The notes beneath the pieces were generated by a model. It made no database searches, had not been told where the DNA came from, and worked only from the letters and a program-made list of their open reading frames with translations. A DNA stretch of 64,000 bases from Diadophis punctatus similis (Eukaryota > Chordata > Lepidosauria > Squamata > Dipsadidae). How positions within the stretch are numbered: position 1 is the first letter of the stretch; each line of letters begins with the position of its first letter. The stretch is from contig JALIGW010000002.1 of NCBI GenBank assembly GCA_023053685.1, positions 41,421,220 through 41,485,219 of the forward strand. The letters are read 5' to 3'. Below are positions 35,950-48,631 of this stretch, in pieces. The translations under genes were made by a program, and so were the position numbers.

Positions 35950-37887
35950 GTTTAAGTTTAAGTTTAAGTTTAATTAAATTTATATACCGCCCTTCTCCAG
36001 GGGACTCAGGGCGGTGAACAGCCAAGTAAAAAACATTAAAATACATTTAAGCCAAGTAAAAAACATTAAAATACATTTAAAATAAAATATTCAATATGGC
36101 CCTAATTTAATACAATTAAAATTTAGTAAAATCTTAAAATTTTAAAAACCCCCAAAACTTTTTCACGCCAGCCCGGCTTGATAAAAATAATGCGTCTTGA
36201 GGGCACGGCGGAAGGTGGACAGGTCGTGAATTGTTCTTAAGTCTGGAGGGAGCTGATTCCAGAGGGTGGGTGCTCCCACAGAGAAGGCCCTCCCCTTGGG
36301 CGTCACCAGCCTACACTGCTTGGCTGATGGCACCCAGAGGAGGCCCTCTCTGTGGGAGCGCACTGGTCGATGGGAGGCAGTTTGTGACAGCAGGCGGTCT
36401 CGGAGATACCTAGGTCCAATGCCATGGAGCGCTTTAAAGGTAGTAACAAGCACCTTGAAACGCACCCGGTAGACCACCGGAAGCCAGTGCAGCTCGCGCA
36501 GGAGGGGTGTTATATGGGAGCGCCAATTAGCCCCCGAAACCACCCGCGCGGCCGCATTCTGGATCAGTTGGAGCCTCCGGGTGCTCTTCATGGGGAGCCC
36601 CATGTAGAGAACATTACAGTAGTCCAGACGCGACGTGACCAGGGCATGGGTGACTGTGCACAGGGAATCCCGATCCAGAAAGGGCCGCAACTGGTGTATC
36701 AGGCGGACCTGATAAAAGGCCGCCCTGGTCACAGCTGTCAGATGGTCCTCTAAGGACAGCTGTGGATCCAGGAGGACACCCAGATTGCGAGCCCTTTCGG
36801 CGGGGGCTAGAGACTCGCCCCCGATAGTCAGAGATGGAATCATCTGACTATATCGAGACGCTGGGAACCACAGCCACTCCGTCTTGGAAGGGTTGAGCCT
36901 GAGTCGGTTTCTCCCCATCCAGATCCGCACAGCTTCCAGGCACCGGGACATCACTTCAAGGGCATCATTGGGGTGGCCTGGGGTGGAAATGTACAGCTGT
37001 GTATCATCGGCGTACTGATGGTACTTCACCCCAAAGCCACGGATGATCTCACCCAGCGGCTTCACATAGATGTTGAACAGAAGGGGCGAGAGAATCGACC
37101 CCTGGGGCACTCCATATGTAAGAGGCCTCGAGGACGACCTCTGCCCCCCTGCCAATACAAACTGCGACCGGTTGGAGAGAAAGGAGGAGAACCAACGAAA
37201 AACGGTGCCCCCTATCCCTAACTCTTCCAGCCGGTGCAGCATGATACCATGGTTGATGGTATCAAAAGCCGCTGAGAGGTCTAATAGGACCAGGACAGAG
37301 GAACAACCCCTGTCCCGAGCCCTCCAGAGATCATCAACCAATGCGACCAATGCCGTTTCCGTGCTGTGCCCGGCCCTGAAACCCGACTGGAACGGATCTA
37401 AGTATGATGATTCCTCCAAGTACTGGGGAAACTGTCGTGCGACCACACTCTCAACAACCTTCGCCACGAAGCGAAGGTTGGAGACAGGGCGATAGTTAGC
37501 TAAAATTGCTGGGTCCAGGGAGGGCTTCTTGAGGAGAGGCCTCACCACCGCTTCTTTCAAAGCCGTGGGGAAGTAACCCTCCCCCAAAGAGGCGTTAATA
37601 ATTCCCTGGAGCCAGCCTCGTGTAACCTCCCGGGTAGCCAGCACTAACCAGGAGGGACACGGGTCCAATAAACATGTGGCTGCACTGAGCCTCCCCAGAA
37701 TCTTGTCCACATCCTCAGGGGTCACCGAGTCAAACTCTTCCCAGATAACGTTCTCAAGACTATTCCCTATCACCGTGTCCGTATCCACCCAGTTGGAGTC
37801 CAGTTCCCCCTGAATCTGAGCGATTTTGTCATGTAGATATCGTCCAAAGTCCTCAGCCCTGCCTTCCAGGGGATCCTCCCGCGGGTA
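35950..37887 (-). mobile_element. CR1 LINE, 5'-truncated, young
   Basis: The insertion covers the reverse-transcriptase part of ORF2 and the 3' UTR. It finishes with a tip (GCCCTGAGTCCCCTGGAGAA on the minus strand) and a short (CTTAAA)n tail that produces the repeated AGTTTA at 35950-35972. The start of ORF2, with the endonuclease domain, is missing through 5' truncation. The GC content of the coding part is far above that of the neighbouring DNA, as in other CR1 copies here. Confidence 0.93.
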
Positions 37888-37917
37888 CTGCCTTACAGGC
37901 AGGCTGCCCAGGTTCAA
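36163..37917 (-). CDS. CR1 ORF2 reverse transcriptase, 584-codon open frame (5'-truncated)
   Basis: This is the non-LTR reverse transcriptase that copies CR1 RNA at a nicked chromosomal site. Visible motifs in order are NYRPVSNL (residues 141-148), the motif A stretch LDLSAAFDT (212-220) with its catalytic Asp, GVPQGSILSPLLF (269-281), the catalytic YADD box (302-305) and LNPSKTEWLWF (341-351). The thumb and C-terminal region follow, including HALVTSRLDYCNVLY and ITPLLRELHWLP. There are no internal stops or frameshifts, so the insertion is young. The first ten or so codons, including the apparent ATG at 37915-37917, are antisense of the host SINE, not CR1. The natural N-terminus and endonuclease are absent, so it cannot act as an autonomous element. 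Expression is not indicated. Confidence 0.9.
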   Translation of the reverse strand: MNLGSLPVRQYPREDPLEGRAEDFGRYLHDKIAQIQGELDSNWVDTDTVIGNSLENVIWEEFDSVTPEDVDKILGRLSAATCLLDPCPSWLVLATREVTRGWLQGIINASLGEGYFPTALKEAVVRPLLKKPSLDPAILANYRPVSNLRFVAKVVESVVARQFPQYLEESSYLDPFQSGFRAGHSTETALVALVDDLWRARDRGCSSVLVLLDLSAAFDTINHGIMLHRLEELGIGGTVFRWFSSFLSNRSQFVLAGGQRSSSRPLTYGVPQGSILSPLLFNIYVKPLGEIIRGFGVKYHQYADDTQLYISTPGHPNDALEVMSRCLEAVRIWMGRNRLRLNPSKTEWLWFPASRYSQMIPSLTIGGESLAPAERARNLGVLLDPQLSLEDHLTAVTRAAFYQVRLIHQLRPFLDRDSLCTVTHALVTSRLDYCNVLYMGLPMKSTRRLQLIQNAAARVVSGANWRSHITPLLRELHWLPVVYRVRFKVLVTTFKALHGIGPRYLRDRLLSQTASHRPVRSHREGLLWVPSAKQCRLVTPKGRAFSVGAPTLWNQLPPDLRTIHDLSTFRRALKTHYFYQAGLA

Positions 37918-37975
37918 ATCCCAGTAAGAGTATGGCTAGCTGATGAGAGCTAAATAGCTTGAAATAGATCTATAC

Positions 37976-40661
<2,686 letters not shown>

Positions 40662-41081
40662 AGCTATATATATATAAACGACAACTCATGCCATAATCAG
40701 GAAATCTCCAGAACCGTAAAGCCTTTCTGACAGTGAGAACAATCAACCAATGGAACAGCTTGCCTTCGGAAGTTGTGGGAGCTTCATCACTTGAGACTTT
40801 CAGGAAGAGATTGGATTGCCATTTGTCAGAAATGGTGTAGGGTTTCCTGTTTGAGCAGGGGGTTGGACTAGATGACCTACAAGGTCCCTTCCAACTCTGT
40901 TAATCTGTTAAAGGCCTACAGACTTGAAATTTGCCACATATGTTCCTCTTGGCTTCTAGATGCTCAGCCCTCTGATGCTAAGGAGTTCTACCCACATGAA
41001 AAGAAATCTGTTCCAAATGCAAAACACAAGCAGAGAAGAGGAGTTTCAGGTTCAGTTTTACTTTCACAACAGCAAGCAGGG
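40662..41081 (+). mobile_element. Second Helitron-like 5' end, interrupted by CR1
   Basis: After a short TA run, the segment reads AAACGACAACTCATGCCATA and AATCTCCAGAACCGTAAAG. It is then broken by CR1 sequence at 40727-40909 and resumes with GGCCTACAGACTTGAAATTT and TCTGATGCTAAGGAGTTCTA. The TCTGATGCTAAG and AAAAGAAATCTG stretches recur in the first element at about 39348-39396, so both copies belong to one family. No coding sequence is present. Confidence 0.65.
40727..40909 (+). mobile_element. CR1 LINE 3' end, avian-type lineage, nested in Helitron
   Basis: GACAGTGAGAACAATCAACC, GGGGGTTGGACTAGATGACC and GGTCCCTTCCAACTCTGTTA mark the CR1 3' UTR. The surrounding Helitron-like sequence appears to resume after it, so the CR1 arrived later. 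Confidence 0.8.
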
Positions 41082-41370
41082 GATAGGATAGGGGAGGCTT
41101 CTGTGGGGCAAGCCTGAGGGAGAGAAGGGGATAGGAGAGGCTTCTGTGGGGAAAGGCTGAGGGAGAGAAGGGGATAGGATAGGGGAGGATTATCTGGGAC
41201 AAGGCTGAGGGAGAGAAGGGGTTAGGAGAGGAGAGGCCTCTGTGCTGCAAGCCTGAGAGAGAGAAGGGGGTAGGATAGGGGAGGTTTCTGTAGAGCAAGA
41301 CTGAGGCAGAGAAGGGGATAATATAGGGGATGCTTCTGTATGGCAAGGCTGAGGGAGAGAAGGGGATAGG
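41082..41370. repeat. Minisatellite, about six units of 43-49 bp
   Basis: The unit contains GAGAGAAGGGGATAGGA and GAGGCTTCTGTGGGGCAAG, and is repeated with point changes and small length shifts. The G-rich strand is the plus strand. The minus-strand proline/serine-rich frame at 40978-41346 reflects the repeat and is not a gene. Confidence 0.9.
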
Positions 41371-41399
41371 GCTCCTATCTGATGAGCTCCTCAGCTGTG

Positions 41400-41497
41400 T
41401 TTCGGGCTAATTCCTGCTTCTGAGCATGCGTGGAAGTGAAATCGCGCGAAACGTCACGATGCGAACCGGTGGCGAAGGTAAGTGGAACCCACCCCCG
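41400..41497. mobile_element. hAT family A fragment, one end only
   Basis: The GCGAACCGGTGGCGAAGGTA core and closing GTGGAACCCACCCCCG match the right end of family A copies, especially 51927-52306. The left end has been lost next to the minisatellite, so no target duplication can be defined. Confidence 0.6.
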
Positions 41498-41504
41498 GGT
41501 TGTG

Positions 41505-42005
41505 TAATATTATTTTGTGAACTTTACTACTTACCAATGGGCTTACAAATACAATTCAAAGTGCTAATGGTTATCTGTAAAGATCTTCATAACATAGAAC
41601 ATAGGTATTTGTGGGATTTCCTCTTTTTAATTGTCTCAACTCATCCTCGAAGATATGACTGTCACCGTGCTCTGAGCCTATCAATAAAATAAAGTCAATT
41701 TATGAGAACTAAAATTATGCCTTTTCTATTGTTGATGCCTTTTTAAGTATTATCACTGTCTCTCCCCCCCCCCCTCTGAAGTCCATATGACCCTGTGTCT
41801 GTTGGCTTTCAGGAAAGAACTTAAGAGCTGACTTTTCTTGCAGGATCTGGGCTAGGAAGTTATGTGGCCCTAAGCAACTGCCTCTTTTAGAGTAATACAT
41901 CTGCCAACTGGTGCATTTTATTTAGTTTTACCTCCCTAGTATAGTTGTCTTTTATTGTAATGGTCTTTTTTATTCTGCCAATAAAAAAGGTAGAAATCAA
42001 TCAAA
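41505..42005 (+). mobile_element. CR1/L2-type LINE, ORF2 C-terminus and 3' UTR, decayed
   Basis: The plus strand gives CELYYLPMGLQIQFKVLMVI, then YLWDFLFLIVSTHPR. This corresponds to the LHWLPV..RIQFKVL block that ends CR1 ORF2, also seen intact in the copy at 36163-37917. The 3' part is degraded and closes with AATAAAAAAGG near 41979. Confidence 0.7.
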
Positions 42006-42974
42006 TAAAGAGAAAAAAAAAATAGCATGTTGGATGTTGCCTAGAAACAAATGGTAAGGGTAAGCTAACCTGAGCAAATAACATCACCTATTTTACAGCA
42101 TTTAATGGTCATTTCAAGCAATAAAAGAGGTAAAAACTAAATGATGTCTAAGAAGGCATGCCTACTTTCCATTATGCACTTTATGTCTCTGAATTCAAAA
42201 CTTGTTCTTTTATCTCATACATTTACAAAATGGCAGGAACTGAGTAGCAAGAACTGAGCAAAGAAGAACTTTCGAAGAACATACAAAGGCAATTGTATTA
42301 TCAGAAACAATGAGCTTTATTAAAGCCTTCAGGGACTGTAGGTTGAAGTGATGCATTTCAAAGAGTAGCATATTTTAAGAAAATCTAGTATTTCCAGCTG
42401 TAGAAATACTAAGCACAGATTCCCACAAAAATTTCAATAGAACTGTGCATTTGCCGTTCGATGAACACATTTGAGACTTCCATAAAGATTCAATCATTGG
42501 TGCGCTAGAACTATAACATACTATTAATACTGGACAGTTTGTTTTTAAACTTTGGACAGTTTTGACATCTCAACTGAAAAAAGAAAAACCCTTTTTGTGT
42601 TCACTTTAAACATGTAACATGTATATATAAAATAAACTGGGAGTAGATTTCTTAGTACAGATTATAGAATTTAAAGAAAGACCTCTATCATAAAGCAAGA
42701 TCTGCTTATCAAGCTATAAAATATGTTTAGAGATACTTCCAAATGGATAATCCCAGAGCTACAAATCTAGCTCTTCTACAATTCCTGAACTGATTTTAAT
42801 TGAAGAAAGAAAATAGAGGAAAGAATGGACTCATAATCCAAATTTCTGAGATTGACTCTTTTATTTCCCCAGTGGCTTTAGTGTGAAAAGAAAATCAATT
42901 CTACTTAAATATTGGAGATCAAAGTGGGCCCCTAATTGATAGGCAGACTTAAAGAGTATAATCACATAATCACC
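42006..42974. other. Single-copy stretch, possibly conserved
   Basis: No repeat family is recognised. The part at 42060-42640 has even composition and no simple repeats, so it is a candidate conserved non-coding region. This is only an impression. Confidence 0.3.
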
Positions 42975-43172
42975 CAGCTACGCCCACCCAGTCATATGAC
43001 CACCAAGCCATGCCCACCCAGTCACATGACCACCATCACATGACAACCAAGCCACACCCACTGAGTCACATGATCATGAAGGCACGCCCATTGTCACATG
43101 ATCATCAAGCCATGCCCGCAAAATAAGCCACGCCCACAGAACCAGTAGTAAAAAAATTAGGACCCACCCCTG
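42975..43172. mobile_element. hAT family A fragment with CACCC/E-box repeats
   Basis: The right end AAATTAGGACCCACCCCTG matches the copy at 24287-24810. The interior repeats a roughly 25-30 bp unit, CCACGCCCACCCAGTCACATGACCACCAAG in consensus order, four or five times with decay. The left end cannot be placed. Confidence 0.65.
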
Positions 43173-43498
43173 GGTGGCACCCTAGAAAGTCTCCATGGTA
43201 GCTTTGGGTGCCAGAGAGATCCTGTGATCCCACCTGCCATTGGGAAATGCTTCCAGCAAAGTAATTGGGAGCCAATGCCCCATGTGACCCCACCAACCCA
43301 TTTCCCCAGGTCGAGCCTCTCTGATGTCTTCCAGGGGAAATGTGTGTGCAGTCCTTCTTGACAGGAGGCCTGTGTGACAGTGCTTCCAAGCATACCTATG
43401 CAACACATTGTAAATGAACCCTTCTCTCAACTTCTAGATTGGAGGATAGGTTTGTTCATATGGGTGAAAATTTGCATCTCTTAGTTTGTAAGTAGATG
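43173..43498. other. Single-copy stretch
   Basis: No supported feature. The overlapping minus-strand frames at 43105-43430 lie in different phases and show no domain. Confidence 0.35.
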
Positions 43499-43631
43499 CA
43501 GGGGTATCAAACTGGTTTCCCAGGGGACAAATGTGTCACGCACAGGCCACACCCACCCCAGCTCCACGAAGGGAAGAAAAACATTGTGAAACATCACATG
43601 ACGGCAACGTGACACAGCAAGTTTGACCGTG
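43499..43631. mobile_element. Diverged hAT family B element
   Basis: The left end CAGGGGTATCAAACT and right-side AGTTTGACCGTG resemble the family B ends at 18870 and 47720, and the centre shares the ACATCACATGACGGCAACGT block. Flanks AAGTAGAT and AAGTAGAG agree at seven of eight positions if the border is shifted one base. Confidence 0.65.
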
Positions 43632-44787
43632 AAGTAGAGTAAGTTTGTTGTCACTCTGTTTCCTATAAATACCTGTACTTTGACATAGAAAAAAATTACT
43701 TTTTATGTTAAATGGATCAGAAATTGCATGTTCTTTTTCTTTTAAATGCCTTTTTAGCTAAAAGGTTACCATCTAATTGTAGCAAATCATTTTATTTTCT
43801 CAACAGAACTGGTTATTCAGCTTGAAACTGAAATTTAGTCAGTGGTTCTCATACGATTTGTGACCTACACAAGAATTGCAACATGTTCCTATAGTAAGAA
43901 CATACCATTTTTGAGGAGAAAAAAAATGGAAAAGACTAATACGATTAAGTATATTAGCAGCGTTTCTTGATATAACATATAGTTAAGGAAGGGAGGTGAA
44001 ACGTTCTGAAACTTCCCTCCTGAATATCTACCCAACATTTAGTATTTCAAGGAAACTGTTCTATAATTATGCATACATATAGTTATGCCCTGCAGCAGAG
44101 GGATTTCAACAGCTCAGAAGTGAGAATTTAGATAAAGATTCTATTTCCTTTAACTGCACCATTCTATATATACCTATTTAGAAGGAAGCCCAACTGATCT
44201 CAATGGGATTAATTTCCATTTAAGTGGGGGGCAGAATCACAGTCTAGGCTACAATCACAAAACACTTACCTGGAAAAAACCTCCACTGAAGTCAGGGATT
44301 TACATCTGAATAGATATACATAAATTTGCATTTTGATTTGTTCTTTGTATCAGGGAAAACAGACGCACACATATTCATGGATGGATTATATTTATTACAT
44401 ATGGTATTATATACATTTTAAATTTATAAAGAATTTAGTATACAAGCTTATAACCTAAAATCTGCATAATAATGTGTCTGGCTAAAGGTACAGTATGTGT
44501 GGCTATGTTTTGGATATACTGTATTTGACTGCCATAGTCTTGATAAATAGGCTATTCTATAGCAATTACTTTTGTCTTTCTTTTCTGCTATGATAAATAA
44601 AAGCTTATTTAACTCCTGGTTGGAAGTGAGAAGTTAACATGAAAAAATGACTGCACTATAATTTGAATAGCCACATAGATTTCCTGAGAAATTTAAACCC
44701 CAAAACTTTGTAGAATTCTTTGTGTTCAACTTTACAGGCTACAGGCTACAATTGCACCTTTACAGGCTACAATTGCATCATTAAATA
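43632..44787. other. Single-copy AT-rich stretch
   Basis: Nothing is recognised, except a small local duplication of TTTACAGGCTACAATTGCA near 44740-44777. Confidence 0.4.

Positions 44788-44836
<49 letters not shown>
44788..44836. repeat. (GTCT)n microsatellite
   Basis: About twelve GTCT units in a perfect run. Confidence 0.96.
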
Positions 44837-44874
44837 CATATGTACTACAAAGCAACACTGTTTAGTTAATGTAT

Positions 44875-45009
44875 GTTTCAGTTGTACTGAAACCAAGGAG
44901 GTTCCTTCATGGCTTGGGACCAGGTTATCTGAGGGACGGTCTCTTGCTGGTCAAATCTATCTGACCCATCAGAGCGGGGAGGCAGGGAATGCTGCAGGTC
45001 CCATCCCCT
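44875..45009 (+). mobile_element. CR1/L2-type ORF2 fragment
   Basis: TTGGGACCAGGTTATCTGAG, then CATCAGAGCGGGGAGGCAGG and GCTGCAGGTCCCATCCCCTA correspond to the GPRYLRDRL...HREGLLWVPS region of ORF2 seen intact at 36163-37917, with one or more frame breaks. A hAT element follows at 45011. Confidence 0.65.
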
Positions 45010-45010
45010 A

Positions 45011-45300
45011 GGGCGGTGATGGCGAACCTATGGCACGCATGCCAGAGGTGGCACACAAAGCCCTATCTGTTGGCACGCACACCATCACCCCAGGACAGAT
45101 CTCTGTGGCATTTCTTTCGGGAGCTTCTGTTTCCCTGCAAACGATGAAACAGAAGCTCACGAAAGAAAAAGATCTCACCTTTTGCTGCGCTGCCAGTGTT
45201 GGGATGCCTCACCTCCCACTGGCCAGCTGGTCTTCGGGTCTCTGCTGTGCATATGCGCATGTGCACGCATGTGCATGTTTGCACATGTCAGTGCATTCTC
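45011..45300. mobile_element. hAT-like element, one end (GGCGAACCTATGGCACGC type)
   Basis: The start GCGGTGATGGCGAACCTATG and the following GCATGCCAGAGGTGGCAC are a widespread vertebrate hAT-type end. The expected mirror end is not found, so the copy is truncated. The interior carries the CpG/CATGTGCG-rich sequence typical of the family. The frames across it are incidental. Confidence 0.6.
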
Positions 45301-45309
45301 TGCTCGCAA

Positions 45310-45790
45310 TAGAATACCTTATTCCACCAGACTTGAAATATTGGGATTAGACGTCGCCTTCGATGTGATCTAAATGTAGTTCATAAAATCATATACACAA
45401 AATGTTCTTCCTGTCAATGATTACTTCAGCTTCAACTGCAACAATACACGAGCATGTAATAGATTCAAACTAAATGTAAACCACTCCAAACTCGACTGCA
45501 GAAAGTACGACTTCAGCAACAGAGTGATCAATGCCTGGAATGCACTACCTGACTCTGTGGTTTCTTCCCCAAACCCCCAAAACTTTAACCTTAGATTGTC
45601 TACAGTCGACCTCACCCCATTCCTAAGAGGTCTGTAAGGGGCGTGCATAAGCGCACCACTGTGCCTACCGTCCCTGTCTTACTGTCCTATTCTTCTCATT
45701 CATCTGTACTTCTTTGCTTATGTTATGTTTATACAAACACCTACTATCTCGTACATGTTTGAAAAACAAATAAATAAAATAAATAAATAA
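45310..45790 (+). mobile_element. CR1-group LINE, ORF2 C-terminus with (AAAT)n tail
   Basis: After one frameshift near 45415, the plus strand reads YFSFNCNNTRACNRFKLNVN, then RKYDFSNRVINAWNALPDSV and a closing DLTPFLRGL followed by TAA. The NRVINAWNALPDSVV block is the standard C-terminal signature of CR1/L2-group reverse transcriptases. The 3' UTR ends in an AAATAAATAAAATAAATAAA tail. Confidence 0.8.
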
Positions 45791-47529
45791 ATGATCTCTA
45801 GATTTACTGATTAAAAATGGATACATATGAGAAACAGGGAACAATGCTAGGTAATTTGGAAGGATAAAAATAGTTTGTAATTGTGTAAAAAAGTTCAGAA
45901 GTCACTTCTTTCTTTCTTTTTCTTTTCTTTTCCTTTTTTTTATTTGTACTGTTGTCTTCATTTTCTTCCATCTTTCCATCTTTCCTGTTTTTCTTTTTAC
46001 GTTATTTTCTCTTCATTTTCTCTTTTATTTTTCTGTGGCTTTTAACTTTGTAACCTTTTTCTTCAATATATACGTATATAAATTAACTGAGTGACATTTT
46101 CAAACCTCACAGAAAAACTTTCACACTTCTTTGGAGTGCCTAGCCTGAAAATTTGTCTTAACCTCCTCTGCTGAAAAGGAAAAGAAAAAGAAAAACAATA
46201 GAGAGATTGGCAGATATAACACCTAATATCTGCGTATGAGTGGCTTAGTCACGAAAGCTCTGCCACTGATTGTATTGGTTGTCAGATTTACAAATGTTCA
46301 TATTTGTAAAAAACATAATCCCTCCCTCCCTCTTATTATGCTCAAAATAATTCACAAGTGCCCAAGTGAAATTTTTATCAATGGTTTTACAGTATGTATT
46401 GAGGTCCCCTGTAGAAAAAAACACAACACTATAGACATATAATAGAGGTAATAAGAGAGAAGAAAATTGGTGAGAAGCAGTGAGTGGTTGTGTGCTAATT
46501 TCCATGCCATTTGATGCTTTAAGACTTCAAAGCACTGGTTATTCTCTCTCAGCAAAATGCATTTAATTGTTAATCAAAGCTTTCTGAATCTAAGCTTTGA
46601 TTTCATCATCTCCTGTCAAAAGGGGCAGCCTGTACTTCTGTTGAAAGTACCTACAGATTTAAAAAAAAAACTAATGTATTTTCCAGAGCTGGGAGGGAGG
46701 TCTGTATAAAATCCACAGCTTCGATGTCCAACACTTTTATCTTGCTTCTGGAAAGGTTTGAGAGAAAGGTGAGTACCTCCCAGTGGTTTGCCCCTTCAGA
46801 AAATGGATGAGTTGCCAGCAAGATGCTGTATGAATTTTGTATCACTGCCTGTCCTCCAAGAATTCAAAGTGGAGTTTTCTTCATTACAGATACTGACTTC
46901 AACCAATCCATTTCTTAGGAAACAGTCAGAAACTCAATACGAATACATTAAGCCTACTTCATGTTTCAGAAAATGAGGCTGCTATGAAAAGGATTGTATC
47001 ATTATTATTTGAATGACAATTATCGAGAGGCTATGTAAGGTCTATTGAAGTGACATTCAGCTTTCCTGGGGACAAAGCTGCAGCCACTTTACTTCCACTG
47101 TGCTAGCTTAGACATCTCCAAACCTTACTCTTTGTTTCTATTTTTATTTAAGAGAGCCTTGGGTAATCAAATGCTATGATACATTGGACCATTTTATGAG
47201 CAGCTGGCTTCAGTTAGCTACTCCCATGTCTCTTTTCCTGCTTGCTTTAGTAAGCTTGTTTGTTTCGTGAAGATCATAAATGCTAGGGAGGATTGTTGTG
47301 GCATAGCTTTTGCTGCATTATAACAACAAAGTGAATATTTATTGATACCAGACAATAATTGCATCCAGTGGTGTCAGCTGAATCTGATAGTCTTGTCAGA
47401 GTAGTGAAATAACAAGTGCCCCTGTGTGTATACAGGCATGCAATGTCATGCTACAGCTGCTAATGTTGGCATGATGCTCATTTTGTCATTGACCCCACAT
47501 TGACACTATGTGCAAGGGAAACTGAGAAG
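45791..47529. other. Mostly single-copy; T/C-rich stretch at 45905-46060
   Basis: A pyrimidine-rich segment lies at 45905-46060. The interval 46540-47430 has mixed composition, homeodomain-type TAAT cores and no repeats, so it is a candidate conserved non-coding region. No coding exon is supported. Confidence 0.35.
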
Positions 47530-47719
47530 GATGGATTTAACAGACAAGTGGAAAAAAAATATGGTGAATATATGGCTAAAAAAATTGTAGTATGCAAATG
47601 GAACAATGGGAAAATATGTGGTTGAAAGAACTGAAATTTACACTATGCTATAATCTGAAAGAGATTTTTTAATAAAATTATATACCATTGGTATATGTCT
47701 CCAGAGAGATTGCCCAGAA

Positions 47720-47854
47720 CAGGGGTGTCAAACTCACGTTGTCACGGCAGTGTCACATGATGTATCAGGACTTTTTTCCCCTTTGCTAAACCAGGCATGG
47801 GTGTGGCCAGCACAGGACGCATCCGGCCCGCGGGCCAGGAGTTTGACAGCCCTG
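47720..47854. mobile_element. Short hAT element (family B), inside L1
   Basis: The 135-bp element opens CAGGGGTGTCAAACTC and closes GAGTTTGACAGCCCTG, with flanks GCCCAGAA and GCTTAGAA (six of eight identical). It is close to the copy at 18870-19003, including the TTTGCTAAACC and GGGCCAGGAGTTTGAC stretches. Confidence 0.88.
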
Positions 47855-48332
47855 GCTTAGAATATCTAAAGTACTTCAAATGTTTGTTGGAAATGTGATG
47901 AAGAGGAGATATTTTGCCCTGCTTATTGGATGCGTACATGGAGTCAGAGAATTTTAAAGATTAATATATTAAGATCAGAAGGCTTTGTTTTGGGATTGAC
48001 AATAGGGGAAAAAAAGCTATGGAACATTGGTTTTGTGTATGATATCTGTAATTATGAGATTAGTTTATAAGAGAGATTGAAAGACTCAGAAATGCCTACA
48101 ATAGAGTAATGGTCGGTGAAAACTCAGTGATGGAATTCACTTGAGATAGCCAAATTCACTGATTAGAGAAAATCTATGTTCATTTCTGAATGGAAAGCCC
48201 TTAAGGACTTTTTGCAGAAAATGTGAAAAAATGAACTTATGATTTATGGTTTTGATGTTTAGACAGGATAGATTTTAGAAAAAGACATGTAACTTTAGAG
48301 AGAAAGTAAAATTTGTAATTATACTTATAACT

Positions 48333-48631
48333 CAGAGGTGGGTTTCAGCAGGTTCTGACCAGTTCTGGAGAACCGATAGCGGAAATTTTGAGTAGTTGGG
48401 AGAACCCATAAATACCACCTCTAAGTGACCCCGCCCCCATCTATTCTCTGCCTCCCAGCTGATTGGGAGGAATTGGGGATTTTGCAGTAAACTTCTCCTG
48501 GAGTGGGGTGGGAATGGAGATACAGTATCCTTCCCCTGCCACACCCAGCAAGCCATGCCGAGCAAGCCACAACATGCCCTTCAAGCCACACCCACATAAC
48601 CGGTAGTAAACATGTTTGAAACCCACCTCTG
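48333..48631. mobile_element. hAT element (family A), TSD TTATAACT
   Basis: The 299-bp element has ends CAGAGGTGGGTTTCAGCAGG and GTTTGAAACCCACCTCTG, a 14-bp perfect inverted repeat. Perfect TTATAACT duplications lie at 48325-48332 and 48632-48639. It is internally non-coding. It inserted into the 3' UTR of the L1 described above. Confidence 0.92.

Larger units (their letters stand above)
35928..37975 (+). mobile_element. tRNA-derived SINE split by a CR1 insertion
   Basis: The left part (35928-35949, containing GAGCCTGTGGCTTAGAGG) supplies the A-box side. The right part (37888-37975) supplies TGCCTTACAGGCAGGCTG and the B-box GGTTCAAATCC, then a non-tRNA tail. Together they form one tRNA-headed SINE like the segment at 32600-32680. 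The CR1 at 35950-37887 lies between, so the SINE is older than the CR1. Confidence 0.75.

Noticed and set aside
37070..37495. Plus-strand frame of 141 codons opposite the CR1 ORF
   Set aside because: It is an antisense shadow of the GC-rich CR1 reverse-transcriptase frame.
41082..41370. CRISPR-like array
   Set aside because: Units are contiguous with no unique spacers, and the genome is clearly eukaryotic. It is a minisatellite.
42975..43172. Possible CpG promoter of a host gene
   Set aside because: The CACCC-rich sequence ends exactly with the hAT family A terminus and is not followed by an exon.
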